From Mycolicibacterium aubagnense (GTDB lineage: Bacteria; Actinomycetota; Actinomycetes; Mycobacteriales; Mycobacteriaceae), in assembly GCF_010730955.1 (NCBI RefSeq), contig NZ_AP022577.1, forward strand, positions 3,906,001 to 3,970,000: 64,000 bases of DNA, given 5' to 3'. Shown in pieces: positions 43,260 through 51,044 of the stretch. The notes beneath the pieces were generated by a model. That model was given only the letters and a program-made list of their open reading frames with translations. It did no database searches and was not told the DNA's origin. Position 1 is the stretch's first letter. Each line of letters begins with the position of its first letter. The position numbers and the translations under genes were made by a program.

Positions 43260-43886
43260 ATGGATCTGCCGGATTCCCCAGTGGCGCTGACTTTTGCGCG
43301 GGCGCGCAGCCAGCAGCAGCGGGAGGATCGCGTGCGGCAGCTGGCCCAGGCGACCCGGGCTCTGCTCAAGGCCACCCCCGCCGGCGAGCTCACGATCGGG
43401 GAGATCGCGACCGCGGCGGGCCTGGCCAAATCCGGCGTGCTGCGCTACGCCGGGTCCCGCGAGGCACTCCTGCTCCTGGTGATGTATCACGAGCACCTGG
43501 GCTGGCTGGATGACTTGGACGCGCACCTCGCCGATGAACGGCGCAGTGTGGCAAAGGCTTTGGCGCATACGCTCGCCCGGCGACCGGTGTTGTGTGATCT
43601 GATCAGTGCCACCCCGGTGCTGATGAACCGGCTGAGGCCGGACGCGGCCGAGGTCGTGCGCACTCAGGCGCGCGACATCGAAGAGCGCCTGCGCGAGACC
43701 CTCAAGCCCCGGCTGCCGTTGGACCAGCAGCGCCTGGTGCTGCTGACGGCGGCGATCCACGCGTTCGTCGGCTCGGTATGGGGTTGGGCCGCAATCGATT
43801 CCGACAAGCAGCCCGAACCCGGTACCGAACTCGAAACCACCCTCGCCGCGCTGCTGCGGACCTTCATCGTTGGCCTGACGCAGTGA
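43260..43886 (+). CDS. TetR-family transcriptional regulator
   Basis: 208 aa. N-terminal HTH: ALLKATPAGELTIGEIATAA then GLAKSGVLRYAGSREALLLL. The C-terminal part is helical. Divergent from the SRPBCC gene with the operator between. Its TGA is part of a 49-nt hairpin terminator. Confidence 0.82.
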   Translation: MDLPDSPVALTFARARSQQQREDRVRQLAQATRALLKATPAGELTIGEIATAAGLAKSGVLRYAGSREALLLLVMYHEHLGWLDDLDAHLADERRSVAKALAHTLARRPVLCDLISATPVLMNRLRPDAAEVVRTQARDIEERLRETLKPRLPLDQQRLVLLTAAIHAFVGSVWGWAAIDSDKQPEPGTELETTLAALLRTFIVGLTQ

Positions 43887-43933
43887 TTTGTGCACGATTT
43901 TCCGCGGCAAGCGCGGAAAATCGTGCACAAATC
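43885..43933. terminator. 49-nt inverted repeat, copy 3
   Basis: Arms of 21 nt (43885-43905 and 43913-43933) identical to copy 1, with a different 7-nt loop (GGCAAGC). It overlaps the tetR stop codon and separates it from the convergent aspC stop. Conserved arms with a diverged loop argue for selection on the stem. Confidence 0.82.
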
Positions 43934-43941
43934 ACGAGGGA

Positions 43942-45225
43942 CTACTGGCGGTAGCTTGCCAAGAAGTTGCCCAACCGCTCGATGGCCTTGGACAGATCGC
44001 GGGCCCACGGCAGCGTCACGATGCGCAGGTGATCCGGTGTGGGCCAGTTGAATCCAGTGCCCTGGGTGAGCAGGATCTTCTCCTGCAGCAGCAGGTCCAG
44101 GACCAGCTGTTCGTCGTCCCGGATCTCGTGCACTTCGGGGTCCAGCCGCGGGAACGCGTACAGCGCGCCCTCGGGCTTGACGCAGGACACGCCAGGAATC
44201 TCGTTCAGCTTGTTCCACGCGACGTCACGCTGCTCCAGCAGCCGGCCGCCGGGCAGGATCAGGTCCTCGATGCTCTGGTGTCCACCGAGTGCCACCTGAA
44301 TGGCATGCTGCGCAGGCACATTCGGGCACAGCCGCATGTTGGACAGCAGGCTGATGCCCTCGATGAAGCTGGACGCGTGCTCCTTGGGGCCGGTGATGGC
44401 AAGCCAGCCGGAGCGGTAGCCCGCCACGCGGTAGGCCTTGGACAGGCCGTTGAACGTCAGGCACAGCATGTCCGGGGCCACCGACGCCATGGGGATGTGC
44501 TTGGCGTCGTCGTAGAGGATCTTGTCGTAGATCTCGTCGGCCAGCAGCAGCAGCTGGTGCTTGCGCGCCAGGTTCGCGATGGACTCCAGGGTCTCGCGGC
44601 TGTAGACCGCGCCGGTGGGGTTGTTCGGGTTGATCACGACGATCGCCTTGGTGCGGTCGGTGATCTTCGACTCCAGGTCGGCGATATCGGGGTTCCAGCC
44701 CTGCGTCTCGTCGCACAGGTAGTGCACCGGGGTGCCGCCGGCCAGCGCCGTCGACGCCGTCCACAGGGGATAGTCCGGCGCCGGGATCAGTACCTGGTCG
44801 CCGTTGTCGAGCAGCGCCTGCAACGTCATGGTGATGAGCTCGGAGACGCCGTTGCCCAAGAAGACGTCGTCGACATCGAACCGGGGGAAGCCCTCGACGA
44901 GTTCGTAGCGGGTGACCACCGCACGACGCGCGGACACGATGCCCTTGGAGTCCGAGTAGCCCTGGGCGTAGGGGAGGGCGGCGATCATGTCGCGCATGAT
45001 CACGTCCGGCGCCTCGAAGCCGAACGGCGCGGGGTTACCGATGTTGAGCTTGAGGATGCGGTGACCCTCGGCCTCGAGCCGAGAGGCCTGCTCGTGTACC
45101 GGGCCACGGATTTCGTAGAGGACGTCCTGCAGCTTGGTCGACTGCGCAAACGTCCGCTGATTACGCGGATGGCCGCCATGCCATGTGCGGTCAGCGGGTA
45201 CCTGGTGGGTGGTCACGGTTTCCAT
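43942..45225 (-). CDS. aspC: Aspartate/alanine-type aminotransferase AspC
   Basis: 427 aa. Fold-type I PLP aminotransferase: LNIGNPAPFGFEAPDVIMRD, VVINPNNPTGAVYSRETL, ADEIYDKILYDD and the PLP lysine in TFNGLSKAYRVAGYRSGW. M. tuberculosis Rv0337c is the same length class and sits at the same place before Rv0338c. It transfers amino groups between aspartate or alanine and 2-oxoglutarate. Confidence 0.9.
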   Translation of the reverse strand: METVTTHQVPADRTWHGGHPRNQRTFAQSTKLQDVLYEIRGPVHEQASRLEAEGHRILKLNIGNPAPFGFEAPDVIMRDMIAALPYAQGYSDSKGIVSARRAVVTRYELVEGFPRFDVDDVFLGNGVSELITMTLQALLDNGDQVLIPAPDYPLWTASTALAGGTPVHYLCDETQGWNPDIADLESKITDRTKAIVVINPNNPTGAVYSRETLESIANLARKHQLLLLADEIYDKILYDDAKHIPMASVAPDMLCLTFNGLSKAYRVAGYRSGWLAITGPKEHASSFIEGISLLSNMRLCPNVPAQHAIQVALGGHQSIEDLILPGGRLLEQRDVAWNKLNEIPGVSCVKPEGALYAFPRLDPEVHEIRDDEQLVLDLLLQEKILLTQGTGFNWPTPDHLRIVTLPWARDLSKAIERLGNFLASYRQ

Positions 45226-45278
45226 GCTCTCATCGGTGTCGAATTCTTTTGCCGATCTGCGATCGGCGCCACATATGC

Positions 45279-45325
45279 CAATGGCCAGCTACGACGCTCC
45301 TGGGGCGGGTCGTAGCTGGCCATTG
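45279..45325. terminator. Perfect 17-bp inverted repeat after etfD
   Basis: CAATGGCCAGCTACGAC (45279-45295) and its exact complement (45309-45325) enclose a 13-nt loop, 15 nt past the etfD stop and upstream of aspC. No U-tract. It is the likely etfD terminator and could also shape the aspC leader. Confidence 0.65.
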
Positions 45326-45339
45326 CGGCGTACTTCGCG

Positions 45340-48315
45340 TTACCGCTTACCGGGGCGCCGTGCGCCTGGCTTCATGCCCAGTCCGACGACCGGCGGTTCC
45401 GGCTTGGCCTCGGCCGCCGGGGCCGGTTCGACCGCAGTCGAGGCAGGCTCGGTGGCGGTCGATGCCGGCTCAGCAGCCGCAGGAGCAGCCGGTGCTGCTG
45501 CCGGAGCAGCGGCCTTCTTGGCGCCGGGACGACGCGCACCCGCAGCCAGGCCGAGCCCGACGACGGGAGCCGCAGGCGCGGCCGGTGCGGCCGGTGCCTC
45601 GGCGGCGGGAGCAGCCTCAGCAGCAGGAGCCGGGGCAGTAGCGGCGGCCGGAGCGGCAGCCTTCTTGGCACCCGGACGCTTGGCGCCCGCGGCCAGACCC
45701 AGACCGTTGGCAGCAGCGGCCGGGGCGGCTGCCGGAGCGGCGGCCTCAGCAGCAGGTGCAGCCGGAGCGGCGGCCTTCTTGGCACCCGGACGCTTGGCGC
45801 CGGCAGCCAGACCCAAACCGCCCGCCGGGGCGGCGGCCTCAGCAGCAGGTGCAGCCGGTGCGGCAGCCTTCTTGGCGCCGGGGCGTTTGGCGGCCATGCC
45901 GAGGCCGGTGACCGGCTTGGCGGCGGCGCCGCCGGCGGCGGCGGGGGCGGTCGGGGCGGCGGGTGCCTCGGCCGCGGGAGCGGCTTCAGCGACAGGTTCC
46001 GGAGCCGGAGCGGGCTTGGGGGCTTCCTTGGCCTTCTTCTCCGCCAGCGCCGCGGAAGCCTTTGCCGCCGTGCCCTTGGCGGGCAGCGTCACCGTGCTGG
46101 TGTCGAGCGAGTTCAGCAGCAGCTGAGCGACGTCGAGCACCTCGGTTTTGTCGATGCTGCGGGTGGCTGCCACGTCATCGACGCCGTCGCTCATCATGAC
46201 GCGGCAGAACGGGCAGCCGGTCGCGATCGCGGAGGCGCCGGTGTCGACGGCCTCTTCGGCGCGCTCGGTGTTGATGCGTTTGCCGATGTGCTCTTCCATC
46301 CACATGCGGGCGCCACCGGCACCACAGCACAGGCCACGGTCGGCGTGCCGGGGCATCTCGGTGAGCGTCGCGCCGGCCGCGCCGACCAGCTCACGCGGGG
46401 CCTCGTACTCCTTGTTGTGCCGGCCCAGGAAGCACGGGTCGTGATAGGTGACCTCTTGGCTGGCGCTGGAGACGGGGATCAGTTTTTTGTCCCGCACCAG
46501 CCGGTTGAGCAGCTGGGTGTGGTGCACCACGGTGTAGTTCGCGCCGAGTTGCGGGTATTCGCGGCCGATGGTGTTGAAGCAGTGCGGGCAGGTGACCACG
46601 ATCTTGCGTTTGGCCGCATCGACCCCGTCGAACAGCTCGTTGATGGTTTCGACGTTCTGCGCGGCGAGCTGCTGGAACAGGAACTCGTTGCCGGCGCGGC
46701 GGGCCGAATCCCCGGTACAGGTTTCCCCGGTGCCCAGCACCAGGAACTTCACCCCGGCGGTGGCGAGCAGTTCAGCGACGGCCTTGGTGGTCTTTTTGGC
46801 GCGGTCCTCATACGCCCCGGCGCAGCCCACCCAGAACAGGTACTCGAACCCCTCGAAACTGTCCACGTCTTGGCCGTAGACCGGGATGTCGAAGTCCAGC
46901 TCGTCGATCCAGGTGGTGCGTTCTTTGGCGTTCTGGCCCCAGGGGTTGCCCTTGAGTTCGAGGTTCTTGAACAGCACACCGAGCTCGCCGGGGAATTCGG
47001 ATTCGACCATGACCTGGTAGCGGCGCATGTCCACGATGTGATCGATGTGCTCGATGTCCACCGGGCACTGCTCCACACACGCCCCGCAGTTGGTGCAGGA
47101 CCACAACACATCAGGATCGATGACGCCGCCCTGCTCGGCGGTGCCGACCAGCGGGCGCAGCGCCTGCTCGGGCCCGGACCCTTCGATGCGGGCGAAACCG
47201 TCCTCGGGCACCCCGTGCCCGTGCAGGCTGTCGCCGAGGGTGGCGAAGTCGACCGAGCCGGCGTCGGGCATCGGTTTGCCTTCGATGATGTACGGCGCCT
47301 TGGCGAACAGGTGATCGCGCAGGTTCATCATGACGAGCTTGGGGGACAACGGTTTTCCGGTGTTCCAGGCCGGGCACTGGGACTGGCAGCGGCCGCACTC
47401 GGTGCAGGTCGACATGTCCAGGTTGGCTTTCCAGGTGAAGTCCTCGATGCGGCCGCGGCCGAACACCGCGTCCTCGGCCGGGTCGTCGAAGTCGATCGGC
47501 TCGCCCTGGTATTCCATCGGCAGCAGCGGGCCCAGACCATCGGGCAGGCGCTTGAAGGTGACGTTGATCGGGGCCAGCCCGATGTGCAGGTGCTTGGAAT
47601 GCAGCACGATCAGCAGGAACACCAGCATCACCCCGATGTGGGCGAGCAGGGCGATGGTCTCGATCCACACGTTGGCGGTGTGCCCCAGCGGGGCCAGCAG
47701 CGCGGCCATGCCGTCGGAGAAGAACGCGCCGTTCTGGTACGGGAAATGCTCGCCGAGCACGTTCACGGCGGCGCCGCGGAAGATCGCGTAGGTCAAGATG
47801 ACCAGGAAGATCATGATCAGGATCTCCCACGCGCCACCGTTGTGCGAGCCGTAGAACCGGGACTCACGACCAATAGTGTCCGGGTTCTTGGTCAGGCGGA
47901 TGATCGCGAACACGATGATGCCGGCCAGCACGGCCAGGGCGAAGAAGTCCTGCAGGAAACCCAGCACCGCCCAATGCCCCACGAACGGGATGGCGAACTT
48001 CGGATCGAACAGGACCCCATAAGCCTCCAGGTACACCGACGCGAGGACGAAAAAGCCCCACATGGTGAAGAAGTGCGCGATACCGGGGATCGACCACTTC
48101 AGCAGCTTCGACTGCGCGAACACTTCCTTGTTCTGATTCAGGAAGCGGCGGGCCAGATCGTCTTTACGGCCACGCTCATCACCGAGCTTCTGCCCCGAGC
48201 TGATCAGCTTGGTCAACCACAGGACACGCTTAGCCGCGAACCCCAGGACCACGACCGTTGCCAACAGCCCGATGACCAGTCTGGCCACGTCGAGCGTGTG
48301 TTCGAGATTCTCCAC
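45340..48315 (-). CDS. etfD: EtfD, membrane Fe-S electron-transfer-flavoprotein dehydrogenase
   Basis: 991 aa. Six or so N-terminal helices with a heme-type His pattern (residues ~5-250), two 4Fe-4S clusters (CTECGRCQSQCP and CTNCGACVEQCP), then two CCG domains (CPHCFNTIGREYP; DRGLCCGAGGARMW with GCPFCRVMM). Orthologue of Rv0338c (EtfD), which takes electrons from EtfBA during beta-oxidation and passes them to menaquinone. From about residue 745 the chain becomes a disordered Ala/Pro/Lys tail with five GLG-[LM]-x-x-GA-[KR]-RPG repeats. Two palindromic operators precede the start. Confidence 0.9.
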   Translation of the reverse strand: MENLEHTLDVARLVIGLLATVVVLGFAAKRVLWLTKLISSGQKLGDERGRKDDLARRFLNQNKEVFAQSKLLKWSIPGIAHFFTMWGFFVLASVYLEAYGVLFDPKFAIPFVGHWAVLGFLQDFFALAVLAGIIVFAIIRLTKNPDTIGRESRFYGSHNGGAWEILIMIFLVILTYAIFRGAAVNVLGEHFPYQNGAFFSDGMAALLAPLGHTANVWIETIALLAHIGVMLVFLLIVLHSKHLHIGLAPINVTFKRLPDGLGPLLPMEYQGEPIDFDDPAEDAVFGRGRIEDFTWKANLDMSTCTECGRCQSQCPAWNTGKPLSPKLVMMNLRDHLFAKAPYIIEGKPMPDAGSVDFATLGDSLHGHGVPEDGFARIEGSGPEQALRPLVGTAEQGGVIDPDVLWSCTNCGACVEQCPVDIEHIDHIVDMRRYQVMVESEFPGELGVLFKNLELKGNPWGQNAKERTTWIDELDFDIPVYGQDVDSFEGFEYLFWVGCAGAYEDRAKKTTKAVAELLATAGVKFLVLGTGETCTGDSARRAGNEFLFQQLAAQNVETINELFDGVDAAKRKIVVTCPHCFNTIGREYPQLGANYTVVHHTQLLNRLVRDKKLIPVSSASQEVTYHDPCFLGRHNKEYEAPRELVGAAGATLTEMPRHADRGLCCGAGGARMWMEEHIGKRINTERAEEAVDTGASAIATGCPFCRVMMSDGVDDVAATRSIDKTEVLDVAQLLLNSLDTSTVTLPAKGTAAKASAALAEKKAKEAPKPAPAPEPVAEAAPAAEAPAAPTAPAAAGGAAAKPVTGLGMAAKRPGAKKAAAPAAPAAEAAAPAGGLGLAAGAKRPGAKKAAAPAAPAAEAAAPAAAPAAAANGLGLAAGAKRPGAKKAAAPAAATAPAPAAEAAPAAEAPAAPAAPAAPVVGLGLAAGARRPGAKKAAAPAAAPAAPAAAEPASTATEPASTAVEPAPAAEAKPEPPVVGLGMKPGARRPGKR
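45345..45900 (-). repeat. Low-complexity repeats coding the EtfD tail
   Basis: GC-rich, Ala/Pro/Lys-coding DNA with about five imperfect copies of the block encoding GLGLAAGAKRPGAKKAAAPA. Copies are separated by variable PAAPAAEAA stretches. Such repeats commonly change copy number by slippage. Confidence 0.75.
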
Positions 48316-48336
48316 CGCGCCTCTCCCAGTTATGTA

Positions 48337-48376
48337 GCTACCGGCCGGTAACTTATTGAGGTTACTAGCCGGTAAC
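48337..48376. promoter_or_regulatory. Twin palindromic operators upstream of etfD
   Basis: Two 16-nt sites, GCTACCGGCCGGTAAC (48337-48352) and GTTACTAGCCGGTAAC (48361-48376), share the consensus GYTAC-YRGC-CGGTAAC and start 24 nt apart. The first contains the perfect palindrome TACCGGCCGGTA. They lie 22-61 nt before the etfD start codon, consistent with a TetR-type repressor of lipid metabolism. Confidence 0.65.
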
Positions 48377-48527
48377 TTAAGCTAGATGCCTGCTCATAGT
48401 CGCATCCTGGGCAGAACGATCGCTAGCAAGGCTGTCCTAACTTGGGCTGCGGTTACGCGGCGACATTTTTGTCGTGAACCGGGCCTGGACAGGCGACCAC
48501 AGCGCGCTCCTTTATATAAGGAGGGCG

Positions 48528-51044
48528 TCAAGCTTTCTCGACGAGCAACGCGCGCAGCATCGACAGCATCTCGGACCGGGATTCGGCCCCCAACCTGCGG
48601 CGAATCCGGGCGACATGGTGTTCGACGGTCTTCGCTGAGATCAGCAGCCGGGCTCCGATATCGCGGTAGGGCATGCCCTGCAGCACCAGCTCGGCAACCT
48701 CACGTTCCCGGTCGGACAGCCGGGTCCAGGCCGGTGTTGCGGCGGACGTGGTCCGAGTGCCACCCGAGGCAGGAGGTGGTGTGGTGTTGCGCACATCTGG
48801 GCCGGCAGACGGCTCGTGAGGAATAGCGGGGGCCGCAAGCTCGATGGGATCGGCCGCGGCCTCGAGGGCCGCGTCCTGCTTGAGGTCGCGCGCCAGCTGC
48901 AACATGGCGCCGGAGATCTTGCCGTCGGCCGAATGCAGCGCTGCCTGACTGGCCAGGCGGGTGGCATCCCACGTCAGCCCGAATCGGGCCAGCCCCCGGG
49001 CGGCTGATGTCACCTCCGCGGCGTCGACGCCGTCGGCCAGAACTCGTAGCCAGGCGCGACCGGCGCCGGCGAGTGCGGTGGCGAAGGCGCCGTGCGCGCC
49101 CTCGGCACGGCTCGCCGCGGCCAGGGCCTGCCCATGCGGAGCGACGGCCTCGGGCGCATTGGCCAGGATTCCGGCGTGCACGCCCGCCCAGTGCAGTGGG
49201 ACGGCCCACAGCGCCGGATTGCCGGCGGCCCGCAGCAGCCCGAACGCCTCGGCCAGGGGTTGACGCAGCTGATCGATCTGCTGCAGCCGGGCCGCGGCCA
49301 CCCACAACTCACCCAGCGGCATGAGCGCATACAGGTCCAGGGAGTACTCGGCCAGGACCTCCATGGCCGCGTACCAATGTTTCTGCAGCGCACCGGTATC
49401 GCCGCTGCGCCGTGCGACGGCGGTCTGCAGCGCGGTCAACCACAACGCGTCGCGGCGGTGTAGGTCGGCCGCCTCCGTCGTGCCCAAAGACGGGACCGCG
49501 GAATCGAGTTGGCCGTCGAGCATCCGGATCCAGCCGAGCAGCAGCCGGTGGCGCAGCTGGGAGAAGCCCTGGTTGGCGCCGGTCCGGACGGCTCGGCCGA
49601 TTACGCTGCGCGCGCGGACGGCGTCGCCGCCGTGCAGCGCGACCAGGCCCAGCAGCGCGGCCGGGCTGTCGGGCGCGACCGAGTGGACACCGTTGGTCGA
49701 GCCGACGGCCTGTGTCAGCCGCGCCATCGCCACCGCGAACGGCTGGTCGAGCGTCAGCAGCATGCCTTCTGCCAGGCCGCGGGCTGCGCGCGCGGAAGAC
49801 GTTGGCGGCATGGAGTTCTCGGCCTGCAGGCACGTGCGGGCAAGCTCCGCGTCGGCGGTGGCGACGCCGACCACGGCGCCCGCAGCAGCGACGAACGGAT
49901 CGGAACTGGGGCCGAGCCACCGGTACAGATCCGCGGCGTGCGCGGCGGCGCCGTCGTGCATGGCGACGCTGGCCGCAATGCGCACCGCCTGGGCCCGGGC
50001 GTCGGCGTCCTCCGCCGTGAGCAGTTCGTCTGCCAAGGTGCCCGCGGTCGCGCAGTCGCCGGTGACGGCCAGCGCGTCGGCGAGGTGGATGTCCGCCGGG
50101 GCGGTGCCGGCGCGGGCCGCGGCGCGGTACAGGCGCGCGGCCGCACCGGGCTCGGCGGGCGCGGCGCGCTGGATCAGGTAGGCCGCCAGCAGGTCGTCGA
50201 CCGTGCCGTGCTCGGCCAACTTCAGCGCCAATTCGGTTGACAGCGTGGCTGATTCGATCTGCGAACGCAGCAGCCGGGATTCGGTCTCGCGATGCCGCGC
50301 GGCGCCGACCAGTTGGGTGAGGGTCCGGTGCAGCGTGTCGGTGAACCGCGGGTGCAGCGAGGCGGACAGCAGACCGCTGGCGCGGGCCCGGTCCATCAGC
50401 ACGGCCGCGCCGTCACCGGGCAGCTGCAGGGCGGCGGCGATGTCGTCGGGCCCCAGTTCGGGGCTGAGCGAACACAGCAACAACGTATCCAACAGATGCT
50501 CGTCCAGCCGGCGCAACCGCTCGCTCAACGCGACCGAGGCGGACCGCATCGGATCGCCGCCCGAGGCCAGCGCGGACAGCGCCGAGTACACCAGCAGCGG
50601 GATGCCGCCGGTGCCGGCGAATAGGCCGGGCACCTGGTTGCCGGGGACGCCGGCGCGGGCCAGCGCCTCGTGGATCTCGCGAGGCGTCATGGAGGCCAGC
50701 TGAATCGGCGGATGTTGCCGGCTCAAGGTGGTGATGAGGGCATTGAGTGCGGGCTCATGCGCCAACGGTTCGGCGCTGACCACCACGGTGCGGCCCGGCT
50801 CCCCGGCCAGCTCGGTGAGCAACTCCAGTTCTGCCGTCGACAGCAGCTGCACGTCGTCGATGACGATGGCCGCGTCCTGGGTGTCGCCGTTTCGTGGCAC
50901 CCGCGCCAGCGTCGTTGTATCTTTGGCGCGCAAGGCATTCCGTACCGCCTCCAGGGCGGTGGTCTTACCGCTGCCGATTCCGCCCAGCACCAGTGCCTTG
51001 GCACCGCGTGCGGTGGCCAGGGCGGCTAGCGGATCGGGTGTCAA
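48528..51044 (-). CDS. iniR: IniR, STAND ATPase/LuxR-type regulator of the ini genes
   Basis: 838 aa from a TTG at 51044 that overlaps the stop of the Hsp70-like gene (TTGA). Length matches M. tuberculosis Rv0339c (about 832 aa). P-loop ALVLGGIGSGKTTALEAV near residue 20, Walker B DAAIVIDDVQLLS, a long helical sensor region, and a C-terminal LuxR HTH (LSDREREVAELVLQGMPYRD; AKTVEHHVARIRRRLGAESR). In M. tuberculosis IniR activates iniBAC under cell-wall stress and responds to trehalose. Coupling to an Hsp70-like gene is not part of the M. tuberculosis layout as I remember it. Confidence 0.85.
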   Translation of the reverse strand: MTPDPLAALATARGAKALVLGGIGSGKTTALEAVRNALRAKDTTTLARVPRNGDTQDAAIVIDDVQLLSTAELELLTELAGEPGRTVVVSAEPLAHEPALNALITTLSRQHPPIQLASMTPREIHEALARAGVPGNQVPGLFAGTGGIPLLVYSALSALASGGDPMRSASVALSERLRRLDEHLLDTLLLCSLSPELGPDDIAAALQLPGDGAAVLMDRARASGLLSASLHPRFTDTLHRTLTQLVGAARHRETESRLLRSQIESATLSTELALKLAEHGTVDDLLAAYLIQRAAPAEPGAAARLYRAAARAGTAPADIHLADALAVTGDCATAGTLADELLTAEDADARAQAVRIAASVAMHDGAAAHAADLYRWLGPSSDPFVAAAGAVVGVATADAELARTCLQAENSMPPTSSARAARGLAEGMLLTLDQPFAVAMARLTQAVGSTNGVHSVAPDSPAALLGLVALHGGDAVRARSVIGRAVRTGANQGFSQLRHRLLLGWIRMLDGQLDSAVPSLGTTEAADLHRRDALWLTALQTAVARRSGDTGALQKHWYAAMEVLAEYSLDLYALMPLGELWVAAARLQQIDQLRQPLAEAFGLLRAAGNPALWAVPLHWAGVHAGILANAPEAVAPHGQALAAASRAEGAHGAFATALAGAGRAWLRVLADGVDAAEVTSAARGLARFGLTWDATRLASQAALHSADGKISGAMLQLARDLKQDAALEAAADPIELAAPAIPHEPSAGPDVRNTTPPPASGGTRTTSAATPAWTRLSDREREVAELVLQGMPYRDIGARLLISAKTVEHHVARIRRRLGAESRSEMLSMLRALLVEKA

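Noticed and set aside
46288..48351. 687-codon frame opposite etfD
   Set aside because: Antisense shadow of a highly conserved Fe-S protein.
48507..48523. AT-rich near-palindrome (CTCCTT-TATAT-AAGGAG) after iniR
   Set aside because: Short and imperfect; could be a weak terminator, but not strong enough to annotate.
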